From Apodemus sylvaticus (taxonomy: Eukaryota; Chordata; Mammalia; Rodentia; Muridae), in the NCBI RefSeq assembly GCF_947179515.1, contig NC_067476.1, positions 60,356,741-60,420,740 of the forward strand: a DNA stretch of 64,000 nucleotides, read 5' to 3'. The translations under genes and the position numbers were made by a program. Of this stretch, positions 23,022 through 35,110 are shown piece by piece. The notes under the pieces were generated by a model that worked only from the letters and a program-made list of their open reading frames with translations, did not search any database and was not told the DNA's origin. Positions within the stretch are counted from its first letter, which is position 1, and each line of letters opens with the position of its first letter.

Positions 23022-23046
23022 AGAGAGAGAGAGAGAGAGAGAGAGA
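23022..23046 (-). promoter_or_regulatory. Polypyrimidine tract made of a (CT)n microsatellite
   Basis: On the minus strand a run of about 12.5 CT units occupies positions -10 to -34 relative to the first base of the 22899-23012 exon. It is followed by TTGGAAATAG. The bases between the tract and the AG are purine-rich, so this repeat is the only evident U2AF-binding pyrimidine tract of the acceptor. Its length is likely to vary between individuals, as dinucleotide arrays do. Confidence 0.8.
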
Positions 23047-23049
23047 AAT

Positions 23050-24366
23050 AGATTTTGTTTTAATAATCAAGTTGAAACAGTTCAGTATTAAAACACACAA
23101 ACTAAATAAAACAGTTAACATAACTACTCTAGATCATCATGCAGAAATATTTTCATTTTTTGTATAATTAAAACAAATCTTATTAATATAAGTAATTGTT
23201 AGAAATTATATTCATGTCTTAGGAGTATTACAAATATTAGTGTGCAGCATGATAACCATATTCAAGGCCAGTTCTGAAAATTCAAGGCATCGTGTTCAAG
23301 ACACTTTCCTAAGAATATATTTTCAGTGTCAGAATTTTATCTGTGATCCTCTGCTTTCCCAGAGCTGGCCATGTTATCTTCTGACAGCATCTTGACTATT
23401 GCTCACTCTAGGAAAAAAGGCAGAAAGAGGAAAGGCGAAGCTTGATTCTGGGAGATGAACAACTCTGTTGAAGTACAACTAAGTCCCATCTAGATTGCTG
23501 ATTGACCCAGACTCTGAGATGATTACGGTCAATGTTTTAGGACCCCAAATTTGGAGATAATGGTTTTACAGCAACAGACATCCAACACAGTGAGATAATA
23601 CAGATGATCTGGATATGAGTGTGACACTTTGGGGGACTTCTGTGTATAAATTGTAAAGTGGACATTTTTGAAAATGCTTTCCCGGACTAAACTGGAGCCA
23701 CATTGCTTGTCCAGATCCTCTGTCTTTCACAGAGTACAGAGGACCGGCCATAAACCGCTTTCTGTACCCAGAACACAGAAAAGCAGCATGAGGACACCTT
23801 GGGTATTTCCCTAAATTGTCGGACGCTTTAATCTCATCTTTGTTTAAGAGGCGATGCTAGAACACACCTACACTTGAGCACTAGCTGAAATAAGATGACT
23901 TTAATTTTCCAGCAATTTACTTCTAGTGATTTCCAATAGCAAGCTTTAGAGTATTCGAGAAGGAATTTAGAGCTTTGCAAAAGACAGTTGACATTCCTCC
24001 ACCTCTAGAGAAAATGTCTCATCTTAGTTAAAACTTTTCAAGGAGGTGTGAACTATCACACTTTCACAACGTTAATTTTGTGTAATAAAATACCCATAGA
24101 CATCACAATGTAAGTTGTACATAGCAAATCAAATGTCTTACACAGAGCTGATACAGTGGAACAAAACCCATCTTATGGGGCTCTAACAAGCTCCCTAGAA
24201 GGCTGTGGTAAGCCTAGCACAGAGGCTCTATGCATCACCGTGAGGACAGTGAAGTGTCCCAGAAAGGATTCAGAAACTTCTGGTCCATAATCTTTGTATT
24301 TTGGTCAAGCTGCCTTTCATTTATGAAAATAAAAAGGATTTGTCACTTCCATTTCTCTGTACTAGT
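23050..24366. other. Unassigned intronic sequence upstream of the exon
   Basis: AT-rich sequence. A plausible branch region for the 23012 acceptor (TTGATTA on the minus strand near 23065) lies about 50 nt upstream of the exon. No transposon recognised. Confidence 0.4.
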
Positions 24367-24367
24367 A

Positions 24368-24431
24368 TAAATATTTGTCACAAAAAAAAATAAAAAAAAA
24401 TAAAAAAAAATAAATAAATATTTGTCACAAA
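24368..24431 (+). repeat. 17-bp direct repeat flanking an A-rich insert
   Basis: TAAATATTTGTCACAAA occurs at 24368-24384 and again at 24415-24431. Between them lie 30 bases made of A runs with single T (AAAAAAAAAT units). The layout is that of a target-site duplication with only a poly(A)-like insert between. Confidence 0.85.
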
Positions 24432-24524
24432 TATATTTTCCTTATGAAAGTTGTTGAGTACTGTTTGACTGTAGCTGGCTGCAGGGTATACTTTGCAAAC
24501 TGTAAATTTTCTACATAATGATCA

Positions 24525-24665
24525 TTGATGGCTGAATAGTATTCCAATAGATATGTTCCACATTTTCCTCATTTATTCACTGTGATGGGACACTGAAGTT
24601 GTTTTGATTTGGGATTCCAATGAGTAGCATTGGAATAAACGTATACAGAAGTCTCACTCATACTC
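24525..24665 (-). mobile_element. Old LINE-1 fragment
   Basis: On plus, GATGGCTGAATAGTATTCCAATAG...CACATTTTCCTCATTTATTCACTGTGATGGGACACTGAAGTTG...AGTAGCATTGGAATAAACG is a diverged reverse copy of the L1 ORF2 C-terminal region. Confidence 0.75.
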
Positions 24666-25068
24666 TGATATTATTTTGTTTTTATATGTTGTTGCTTAGT
24701 TATTTTCTTCAAACTGAAAAGCCTCCCTCACCATGCCTAGGGAGGACTTACAAACAACCTGTAAGATTGTGTCAAATCTCTAGGTAAGTCTATTTGGACA
24801 TTTCCAGATGGGAATTCACTGAGGGTGAAACTCAACCCTTGATAGCACTTTCTCATAGACTTGGAGAAAAAATGTAACCAGAGGGTACCTTTTTTGAGCT
24901 GCCTTCCCAAGTGTATCTTCACCATCATGATGGGTCCAAGCCTCATCAACAGTGAGCAAGATAAACATTTCTCCCTAAAATTGTTTCTGTCAAGTATTGA
25001 AGTCATACAGATGAAAACATAACATACCACCCAAAGAACGTGAGAGAAGGAAGATGGAGGTGGCTTGT

Positions 25069-25162
25069 GCCGGGCACGGTGACATGCACCACTAGCTGCA
25101 GCGCTTGGCGTCTGAACCAAGAGGAAGGCCATTAATTCAAGACCACTTTAGGCTACAATTAC
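25069..25162 (+). mobile_element. B1-like SINE fragment, diverged
   Basis: CCGGGCACGGTGACATGCACCACTAGCTGCAGCGCTTGG...AAGGCCATTAATTCAAGACCACTTTAGGCTAC keeps the B1 head (GCCGGGCGTGGTGGCGCACGCC) and the AATTCAAGACCA core. Confidence 0.6.
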
Positions 25163-25470
25163 TTTGAACTTCCTATGTTCATAACTAAATCTAATCCTGA
25201 AGAATAAAATGTATAATAAATGAATTAAAATGAAGAATTCAAAAGAAAAGCTCATACAAAACAAGAGGATCACTTCCTGGAAGGTTACCCACAGGTGGGT
25301 TCCTAACTCAGCCTGAGTGGTCCCCAGGGAGTCAATCTGTCAGTAGACTGTTACAGTAGGAGGCAGTCATATATACACAATAAGCATGGGGATCAGAAAT
25401 GTGAATAAGTTTTATAAAGAGAAGTATTTCCCACCCTAAAAGACTGACATATATTTGGGGATAACTATGA

Positions 25471-25505
25471 TTCCTCCTCCTCCTCTTTTTCTTCCTCCTC
25501 CTCCT

Positions 25506-25537
<32 letters not shown>

Positions 25538-25650
25538 TTCCTCTTCCTCTTCCTCTTCCTCTTCCTCTTCCTCTTCTTCTTCTTCTTCTTCTTCTTCTTC
25601 TTCTTCTTCTTCTTCTTCTTCTTCTTCTTCTTCTTTTCTTCTTCTTCTTC
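25471..25650 (+). repeat. 180-nt pure pyrimidine tract, (TCC)n/(CTTCCT)n/(CTT)n
   Basis: No purine occurs over 180 nt. It is organised as TCC units, then CTTCCT hexamers, then 21 uninterrupted CTT units at 25573-25635, then a short interrupted CTT end. On the Pde1a sense strand the CTT part reads as GAA repeats. The tract lies just beside the 3' end of a minus-strand L1. The poly-Ser reading frame across it is not a gene. Confidence 0.95.
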
Positions 25651-25676
25651 AGTGGTCTATTGTCTTATTTATTTTT

Positions 25677-26210
25677 CTTTTTTTAATTCAATATATTCTT
25701 TATTTACATTTCAAATGATTTCCCCTTTCCTGGTTCCCCTCTCCCCCAAAGTCCCATAAGACCTCCTCCCTCCCCCTATTCCCCAATCCACCCCTTCCTG
25801 CTTCCCTGTTCTGGTATTTCCCTACACTGCTGCACTGAACCTTTCCAGGACCAGGGTCCTCTCCTTCCTTCTTCTTGAGCTTTATATGGCCTTCTTCTTG
25901 GGCTTTATTTGATATGTGAATTGTGTCTTGGGTATTCTGAGCTTCTAGGCTAATATCCACTTATCAGTGATTGGGTTACCTCACTTAGTATGATGTTCTC
26001 CAGCTCTATCCATTTGTCTAAGAATGTCATGGCTTCATTGTATTTAATGGCTGAATATTACTCCATTGTGTATATATACCACTTTTTCTGTATCCATTCC
26101 TCTGTTGAGAGACATCTGGGTTCTTTCTACCTTCTGCCTATTATAAATAAGGCTGCTATGAACATAGTGGAGCATATATCCTGATTACATGCTGGGGATG
26201 ATTCCCCCGT
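25677..26210 (-). mobile_element. LINE-1 3' end, 5'-truncated
   Basis: The poly(A)/3' UTR is at the left (TTTAATTCAATATATTC...ATTTACATTTCAAATGATTTCCCC) and the ORF2 C-terminal region at the right (GGCTGAATATTACTCCATTGTGTATATATACC). It has an internal deletion near 25965, where the usual GAGTGCATACC segment is missing, and it loses homology near 26210. It is inactive. Confidence 0.88.
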
Positions 26211-26363
26211 CTTAACTCTTTTGTCTATGAGCACAAAATATTTATTACTGAGCAAATATTCATATATGTATATAAGCATAAGAATATTTATGAATAAAAT
26301 TGAAAGCATGCTATACACACAGATGCAAAATTGTATTCAAGTTCTCTACTCATATTAGAATCT

Positions 26364-26442
26364 ATCATCATCATCACCATTACCACCACCACCACCACCT
26401 CTCCCACTACCACCACCACCACCACAACCACCATCATCATTA
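26364..26442 (+). repeat. (CAT)n/(CAC)n trinucleotide array
   Basis: ATCATCATC, then ACC/CCA units, then CATCATCATT. An imperfect array; the Thr-rich frame across it is not coding. Confidence 0.9.
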
Positions 26443-26578
26443 ACTGCTTACATTGGTTTTGGTTTGTTTTGTTTTTACTAGGGTACCAGATACATCTGGA
26501 AAAATACCTATCTCATAAAACCTCTGAAGATTTCTGTCCACACTTAGTAAGTAAACCACGCTTCATTTATTCCTTTTA

Positions 26579-26598
26579 AACACACAGACACACACACA

Positions 26599-26632
<34 letters not shown>

Positions 26633-26718
26633 TGCACATGCTTATACACACACACACACACACCACATACCACACATACCACATACCACACACACCACAT
26701 ACCACCCCCCCACACACA

Positions 26719-26751
<33 letters not shown>

Positions 26752-26753
26752 CA
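26579..26753 (+). repeat. (CA)n array with internal ACCACAT units
   Basis: CA runs at 26580-26630, 26647-26662 and 26710-26753 are separated by a mini-tandem of CACATACCACACATACC (26662-26705). Confidence 0.93.
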
Positions 26754-27482
26754 CTGAACTATCCCCTTATTTGTTCTTACACCAAGTCACACATTTAGCA
26801 GACACATGAAGAGGAAGAAAAAATGATCAATAATGAGGTGTTAAGACAGTTTGTCTAGGATAAGGCTTGAATAAAAATGAGTTAGCTAGAAATGCCTTCT
26901 GTTTTTGTAGAATTAGGGAGACCTGAAAACCAAGGTCTTAAATAAGGCTAGCTGTACCTTGACTATTGGCACTTCCAGTGCCATTAGATGGGATCCTGCA
27001 ATTGCAGGAGGAGAAAATCACCAATAAGCTCAGGCCTTCGTTTCTAATAATTTACCTTGACCTCTCTGACCATTCTGATAATAAATGAGAGCCAGAAAGA
27101 GGATGAAAATATCTATTTGCCTAATATGTTTGTTCAGTTTTATTTTAGCAGAGATCATAATCTTAAAAGACTCTTTGGAATGAGAAATTTGTAGAAGCCT
27201 AACACCACATTATATATCACCTCTAGAATAATACCTAAGGAGATTCACAGTGTGACAAATGTGGAAAGTTAACCGTAAAGGGATAAAATTTTAGATAATT
27301 TGTCTTATAAAATACTGAAATACATTAACATTTGATTGACTTGAAATTTGAACAATTATAAAATATTTAGTATAATTTGCCCAAAGATTAAATATTAGGT
27401 ATTTAAAAATATACATACTTTACTGAATTGAGAACAGTGTCTCAGTGCTTTCTATTCTTAGTTTTTTTTTTAAGAACTACAA

Positions 27483-27790
27483 TGTTGACTTCAATGAGAA
27501 TTGCCCCCACAGGCTTATGTGTTTGAATAAGCCACTTTGTTTACTAGTGAGTAGAACTGTTTGGGAATGGTTAGGGGGTGTGGCCTTGTTAGAGAAATGG
27601 ACTTTGAGGTTTTAATATCCTGGGGCCATTCTCAGGGTGCTCTCTGCATTCTGTTTCTGGGTATGGAAGTGAGTTCACAGCTACTGCTCTAGAACCATGC
27701 CTGCTTCTATTCTCCTGGCCTTGATAGTCACAGACTCCTATCCCTCTGAGACATTGAGCCCCAAATAAACCCTTCCTTCCATAAAACAAA
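27483..27790 (+). mobile_element. MaLR-type LTR (ORR1/MT-like), solo or truncated
   Basis: TGTTGACTTCAATGAGAATTGCCCCCACAGGC...GTAGAACTGTTTGGGAATGGTTAGGGGGTGTGGCCTTGTTAGAG...CCCCAAATAAACCCTTCC follows the rodent MaLR LTR layout. An AATAAA signal lies near the end. No internal region follows; sequence resembling an L1 3' UTR begins about 100 bp later. Confidence 0.75.
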
Positions 27791-27904
27791 AGTGTGTCTA
27801 AGAGGAATCACATGATCTTAGGTGAGGACAGCATATAGGAGGCTCCTGGGCTTTCAGAGGAGAAAGGGGAAGAGAGAAAGAGAACATGAAAAGTTTGTTT
27901 GAAA

Positions 27905-28316
27905 AGTGCTCTAATGACACCAAAAGAAGGCCTACAGAATCAACTCACCTGGCAAAAAGGGGGCTCACAGAGACTAAACCACCAGAGAGCATGTGTGGGA
28001 TGGAACTAGCCCCCCTCCCCAATATGTAACATGTGCGCAGCTTGGTCTACCTGCTGGTCCTTCAGTAACTGGATAATGGGCTGTCTCTGAATCTGTTGCC
28101 TGTTCTTAGAGTCCTTTCCCCTAACTGGGCTGCCTTATCTTTAATAGGAGAAGTCCTACTGTAACTTCATGTACCAAGGCAGGTGTGCCCAGAGAAGGCT
28201 TCCCCTTCTCTGAGGAGTAAAGAAGAAAGTGGGGAATGGGAGAGGAGAGGGAGTAGACTGGAAAGAGAGGAGGAAGGGGAAGCTATGATTGGGATGTAGA
28301 GTAAAATAATAAAGAA
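27905..28316 (+). mobile_element. Old LINE-1 3' UTR fragment (Lx-like)
   Basis: GGCTCACAGAGACTAAACCACC...GGGCTGTCTCTGAATCTGTTGCCTG...AACTGGGCTGCCTTATC...GAGGAGAGGGAGTAGACTGG...GATTGGGATGTAGAGTAAAATAATAAAG has the order of the rodent L1 3' UTR and ends in a polyadenylation-like AATAAAG. Confidence 0.75.
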
Positions 28317-28319
28317 GCG

Positions 28320-30240
28320 CCATAATGAAAGCTAATTCTGTGTAAGAAAATAAAAAGACAAGAAAGACAAATGTTGGCCCTAATGCAACAGGAGTGACTA
28401 AAATGATTGAGGTTGTTAAGGTGAAATTTATTAGAATAAAATCGTAAAACGAACACTGCAGTAATACATTTAACACCGACATTAAAATGAGCCTTGAGAG
28501 ATACAAACTACTAAATCTCCAGAAGAAATGGATAAAACTGAATTTGCATTAAATGTCCTCCCTGAGAACCAAGAGAATAGTGTTGAAGTTGAAAGGAACT
28601 TGGTGGTAGATGCTAATGCTCACATTAAGTATGGACACATGAGGAATAGATGACATCACAACTCTGAGGACAAGAAGCTACTGCGTCACTTTCAGGTAGT
28701 CCTGCCTGTCTTGGAGCCTAAAACAATATAAAGCAACAATGAGGACCCATTAGAAAATGAAATTATCGACTCCAAAGGTCAATGATCATGAAATTAATAC
28801 CTGTGCCTCATTAAAGTACCTTCTGATGTAAGACCATTTCACACTCACTCCTTCATCTTTCACTGTATTGGTAACTGGTGAGTTATGGGCTACACAGTTC
28901 CCTAAAGCTGTGAGCCACTGAAGGAAACAATGAGAAAAATGGTGGGATCAGTGGTTTCCGACTGTCCATTGTTAGGGTTGCATGAGCTAGCAATCTACCA
29001 GACCCCAGGCATTTACAAAGGGATAACACCATAGGCACTCTCACAGCCCTAACAAACAGTAGCTGTGGAAGATAATGGATGCCCTCCTATTCCTGACTTT
29101 TCCTAATTGAGTCACACTGTGTGTGTGTGAATAGCATATTATATACCTCAAATGTGCACAACACAAAACAGCATATGATTAGCTTTATTACAGTAGCCAT
29201 AAATGTATTTTGATGTGATTATCATTTCCTTTAAAGGAACAAAAGAATCCTATTGACTGTTCTCATCTCTCATGACTTGTGGAAAATTGTGGTCAGGACA
29301 CTTACAGTTAGATACCCACGACTATGGCTCCTCAAATCTTTTGGATTTGCATATATTCTATACAATGTTGCTATGATTGCTTATAATCTTTAATGCTGTA
29401 TCAGTACTGTGTTAGTAGATACTATGCTGTATCCTTTAGGGCATAGTGACAGAAAGAAAAACCTGTGGATGTCCAAGTTATATGATTTCTTCATTCCTTT
29501 CAAAGCATGGATGAATCACGAGACCTGGATCCTGTGAGCTCAGAGCTCCTGCCACTGTGATGCATGGCTTATTCTAAGTCTAAAATTATATCCAGTTTTC
29601 ACTCTTTTCTAATGACAAGTTAGTAAAGTATGTATCACTAGTTCATGGGATGTTAGCTTATTGTTTTACAGAAATAGGCATTGCATAATTCCCAGCATGT
29701 AAAACAAAACTTCCCTTTTAAGTACAGAGATAGTTAGAAAGACCTCCAAGATCTCTTTCCTTCTCCTTGGAGACAGAACAAACAAAATAAAAACCTGTAC
29801 AACCATATAACTCTAAGACAGAAGGAATTAATCATTTAGACCTAGTCACTGTTAACAGCTCAAAAACACTATGATTTACATAAATTTATACTAAAATGTA
29901 ATAAAAGTATTTGAAGTTGTATGTTTTGATGAAAAGACAGAAACTTTTGGCCACTAATGAGTTATTTACTCAAATCAAGGAGACAGGTTATGAATAAGAA
30001 ACACTCATCACAGCTTCACTGCAGTGCAGCTTAACATCTTCAATGTCATACTCCGGGACGTTTGAGAACTCATTTAGCACTTAGCTCAGCTGTGCTCTGT
30101 CAAATACTTCTCATTTGTCCCTCCTGTCTCTGGGGCTCTCTATTATGGGCATTAGATGCTGAATCTGACCTGTGGACTACATTGTAAATCAGAAGCATGG
30201 AGCACCAGAGGAAGTAGAAGGGAGGGAGGAGTGGAGGCTT
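28320..30240. other. Unassigned intronic sequence
   Basis: About 1.9 kb with no repeat I can name. Confidence 0.5.
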
Positions 30241-30249
30241 CATGGTCAT

Positions 30250-30475
30250 CCTGAAAAATCCTCCTCCTTTTCCTCCTCCCCATCCTCCTCTTCCTCTTTC
30301 TCCTCCCTTTCCTTTACCCTCCTCTTCCTTCCTTCCCTCCTTTTCTCCTCCTCTCTCCCCTTCGCTTCTACAGGGGAACCCTTTGTGGGAAGTTCTCCAT
30401 AGAGTTCACTCCTCCCCCTTCTGTTCTCCCTCCCCTTCTCCTTTTCTCTCCCCTCCCCCATCTTTACCTGTCCTC
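30250..30475 (+). repeat. Pyrimidine-rich (TCC/TTCC) low-complexity region
   Basis: Two pyrimidine blocks (30252-30371 and 30405-30473) are separated by a mixed stretch containing CTTCTACAGGGGAACCC. The Pro/Ser-rich and Glu/Arg-rich frames here are artefacts. Confidence 0.88.
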
Positions 30476-30479
30476 TTTA

Positions 30480-32251
30480 ATTCTCTTAATTATTCCATTT
30501 CCTTGTTGTATTCTCTGAGTTTTTATTACCGTTCTGTTCCTTGACGCTTCTGGTCTATGGGAATTCCCTAGGGTGCCATGCTACTAAATCAAAGGGATTA
30601 TGTAACTCTGGATTCATCAGTGAACACTGTATAAGTGCAAAGACTGACTATTAATCTCTTCTCCTGTTACCTGTAGTGAATCTGTTTTAGCCTGCCACCC
30701 ACAATATGCCCCACTGGAGCTGTGTCATGCCCTCTTTTTACGGATGTTGACTGCAGCCCTGTGATTTCACTGAGAAGACTAAAGGCAGGAAAGCCAAGGA
30801 AGCCTTCCTCTACTTGACAGCCTTCTACTGCTTCACAGAAGGGAATAACATGGACCCAAGTGCTGTCTTCTAGACTGTAGTGATGGGCATCTAGCCTATG
30901 ACAGAGTTAGAGAGACTAAGAAATTCTATAGAAGGTATGGGCTCAGCCACCACCCAGGAAATGCAGACCATCTGGGAATGCTAGAAAACTACAAACAAAT
31001 TGACTCTCTCACACTGGGGGAGCCTGATACTTGGAATGGGTGTTTGTTGAGAGGCACTGATGCAAGATGAACCAGGAAATTTAAAATCAAACAAAAGGAT
31101 ATAGACATTAAGGGCTTTATGGTTTTAAAAGTAATCATAGTAAGTTACTGTTTAGAAGTCTGTATTACTGTTCACCACTTAGACTTCACTAACATGATAA
31201 AAGAATTGAAAATACAAACTAACAGCAAGGCCAAAGAGGGCAGTAAAGAAGACAGCACAGATCTGGAGCAGGATGAGGTGTGGTAGCCGACTTGCTGGGT
31301 AGTCAGCCTGATGCAACCTCCAGCCCCTTGGGAAGACAGTCTCAAGCAAGGAACTCTCTGGATCAGGTCTGCCTCTGAACATGTGTGTGAGGACTGGTAT
31401 TTGATGCAGGAAGGACCCAGACCCACTAGTGGACGACACTATTGCATGGTCTGCGCCCTGGACTGTTTGAGAGTGAATAAGAATAGTAAAACTACCACTC
31501 AGCATGTTTTGCATGGCTGATAATAGGAATCCCTTCTTTATTGTTTTGGAGCTCTGGAGTCTGAGCTCTCCACAAAGACCTTGGGGTCCAGGGCTAGCTT
31601 CAGCTTCCTTCCTCTTTCCCATGTTCCTCCCCTGGCAGAAGAAGCAAATGAGTTTTTATTAAAAGATCCCTTTTAGTACAGCCCAGATTTCCTTTCTGTA
31701 GCCCTGTGGCCTCAGGTCTACTCACATCCCACAGGCTCCTCCTCCAGAAAGCATCTTTTTGGCAAGTAGGAGGATTAGATGTCACCATCCAAATTTTCGG
31801 GGAGGAGGGGGGGGTGGAAACAAACATAACGAGTGGCTTGGAACATTTAATTAATGCAGAAGCACATACTGTCAGGCTTTAAAAATACATCAGCAGAGAA
31901 GGAAAATCATATAAAAATAGATTTTTAGAGAAACATGCATACAAAAAATAAAACTACAGAAAGAAAATCAACATGGAAGTTTTCCAATTATAATAGACTC
32001 CATAAGAAAGCCTGATAAACAGAAACACTTCCATAATAGTACCCACAGCATAGAAGGCTTTCTGTTACACTTGATGCTCAGGAAAAAGAAAACTGAGTCT
32101 TTTACAGAAGCTCTTGAAAGCCCACGCTTTCCCCAGGGATGCAGTCCCTAGCATAGGCAGCCATCCAACATAGCCCAAAAGCAGGATACCTTTAATTGTG
32201 AAGACTGTTATATACACTATAAAAAAATCCAACAACTTCTAATTTGGATGA

Positions 32252-32313
<62 letters not shown>

Positions 32314-34830
32314 TTTCAAAATAAAATTAATCATGACTTGTGATGAACATTATAGAGTTCCCCCCTACCTCCCTCACACTATGGCTTTTATATACCCACA
32401 ATCCCTCAGGATCATTCCAGATGATTCTTTCCTCATGAAGTTCTTTTAGGAGTTTTATATTGACAACAGTTGAAATGATGATGTCGTTGCTATCAGCTTC
32501 TGAGTGGCAAATCCGGGGATGATTAACATTAGGAAGCAGAAAGTATTAAAACCAAGAACTTAATTCTTGGACTTGATCGCTGGAGTCTCGAGACAACCAA
32601 GCGAACAGTAAGGAGCCCTGGCATCAGTAACGGAGGGGAGTTCTGTTTGTACAACGGATCACCATGGCCTAGGCTGTTTCTGCTGTGGGAACCCTCAGTG
32701 CTAATGGGACAGGCAGTCCTGCCTTTGACCTTTGACTCTAAGTGTTCTCGTTAGATAAGGGTTTGGGTATTTACATGGCTGCCCCATTACAGACTCCTCA
32801 TACTGTGCTCATAAAACTATTCCCAAAAATCAGGCTTTATACCTCTGTAATCTCACGGATCTAGTTCATTGCATAGCTGAATGGTGAGTAATTTCAACCC
32901 CATTCCTAGATTCTGTTACCCTTGTCATCTGGTCACCAACTCCTTCAGGTTTACTGCTGCCATCTTCTCTACATTTATAGACAATGCCCACAGATGCCAC
33001 TACATCTACCAGATACCAATCAATAATTCACTTCTTGATTCTGGAGAACTGTGCCTTGGAGTTTGTTTTCTCCTGGCCCAGATCTGTTCGAGTTGCCCTC
33101 CAGTTTTGTAGCACATTGTGCACCCTGAGGCTTCTAATGACAACATTCTTTATAAATCAACTGTTTCTGGATTCAGTAACTGCCTCCTTTCTCAGTTCTC
33201 TACACCTTGCCTTAAAACTCACATACTCTAGTACATTGCAACAAAGTGTGCTTGGGACATAAATCCTTGTGTCTCTGAGTACTAAGCATTTTTTTTCCTT
33301 TTCTTTCCATTTGATTGACACTTTGACAGTGCTGTAAGCTGGGAAGCATTTTCTCTCAAAATGTATGAGCTCAGTTTCCCTGTGGTGGGGAGTCTACATG
33401 GTTGCTGCTTCGCTGACAGCTTCCAATTTTCTTCCTGATTACATACCATATATCAAGTATCATTAAAACATCACTTTCCAATTACTTTTCTTTTGTTCAC
33501 TTTTATTTATATAAAGGCCTATCTCTACTATTATTTTAGGTGGAAAGCAGAGTTCAAGTCAGAAAGAAAATAAGTATGTGTGAAAATTCATTATCTTTAT
33601 CCAAAAATAAAAATAATATAAAGGTGCCAATAGGCAAAACCAATAAAGGCATTTTTAATGAAATCTCAAAATAACTGGATAAAATATCAATGATCAAGAA
33701 GCCTATGGAGGCAAATGGACACTGCCCACTTGGTACTGTGTAAAACTATTGTTTATCACCATAGCAAGAAAGAATGGCAGAGATATTTAAGGAGTGAAGA
33801 ATCACAGTATAATTCATAGTTCATGTATAGATATCTAGTTCTGGTCTGCAAACTCAGTGGATAACATTACAACTCTTCTCTTTCATCTCCCTGACTCACC
33901 CCAAGACTCTGACTATGAAGATTCACAGAGTGTGTCCTGCACTCCAAAATGCATGACTCATTTTCTTTTGGCAATTTCAGTCTGACTTTTTCTCCTCATC
34001 AGTGACTGCAGTGTTTCTGAAGGTGTGACACTCCCTTTTGTTCTATAGTGCTCATGGTGACTTTTCTAATGCACTTTGGTTTTATAATGTCCCGTGGGAG
34101 GGAAAAAAAAATCGGTGCTGAAAAAGTTGTAATGAGTACTTTACTTCGGGGCATTTAAATTAAATTAGCTTTTGAAAGAAATGACTTAACACAGGCTTGT
34201 GGAACAAATGGATTGCCATAACTTGAGAGTGATGCAATAAAATAAAGTAATCTCAAGGAACCTATCTGAATGCTAACCACATAGAAGAGAGGGCAGCCAG
34301 GATGCTGATAACCAGAGCAGGATGCTGTGAAAGAACCAGATGTGTTAAGCACATCCTACTGAGAAAGGGGAGTAACTGACCTCACCACAGGTATTCACAG
34401 CAAAGAAATTGAAGAAGACAGTGGTTATGACCAGATGCTGGGGCAATGAAAGGAACAAAGTTATGCAGGAGTTAATGTTTAAAATTCCCTCTCTTGATCA
34501 GTGCTTAGGCTAACATGCATTCAGTCTTACCTAGTGAATAATTACTGATGGAAAGGAAAAATCAGTGCTTCAAACAAACAAACAAATAAACAGTCAACTC
34601 AGCTTCCAACACTAGAGCCAAGATTTTACTTAGTTTAATATTAAATATATTTAAGAAGTTTTGAGGAAACAAATCTAAAGCATTGACGAAAAATCTAAGA
34701 TATTATTGATAAATATTTGTGCTTCTGAATTGATACACAAGTGTGCATTAGTATACAATGCGATAATGCCATAGGTACCATGTAGAATGATCAAACCGGG
34801 CTATTTAAATTTTCCATCTCCTTAAACAGT
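30480..34830. other. Long stretch without recognised transposons, one TC array
   Basis: It contains the TC array at 32260-32309 and a 147-codon minus-strand open frame (31179-31622) in a locally GC-richer stretch, but no family I can name. That segment might be an unrecognised retroelement. Confidence 0.4.
32260..32309 (+). repeat. (TC)n microsatellite
   Basis: About 25 uninterrupted TC units, ending at CGGATTTC. Confidence 0.95.
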
Positions 34831-34839
34831 CGTCATTTT

Positions 34840-35110
34840 TACATGTTGGGAACCTTCAAACTTCCTTCTTCTGGCCGTTCATATGTAGTTGTGACCTACT
34901 GTGCTGTAAAATGTCAGAGCTTATCCTGTCAGCTGCACTCCATTACCCAATACCCAATTCCCTCTGCATTTCCTTGTCAGGCTTACATTACTCTCTATGA
35001 TGTCTTTCAAGTCTCTCCACATTGTTTCAAAATAACAAGAGCATCTGCTTCTGCATTACTGGATAATCATTCAAGCTTCAGGTGTTGCATGTCTCCTGGT
35101 TGGTTCCCCG
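34840..35110 (-). mobile_element. Old LINE-1 3' end (mammalian-wide type)
   Basis: On plus, TGTTGGGAACCTTCAAACTTCC...GTGACCTACTGTGCTGTAAAATGTCAGAGCTTATCC...CTCTATGATGTC...CTCCACATTGTTTCAAAATAACAAGAGC...GGATAATCATTC follows the reversed 3' end of pre-rodent L1 elements. The 146-codon ATG frame at 34843-35283 is antisense read-through of this relic. Confidence 0.62.

Noticed and set aside
25455..25718. Poly-serine open frame
   Set aside because: It is translation of the TCC/TTC repeat tract plus the edge of a reversed L1.
26544..26754. Cys/Val-repeat frames
   Set aside because: These are translations of the CA array.
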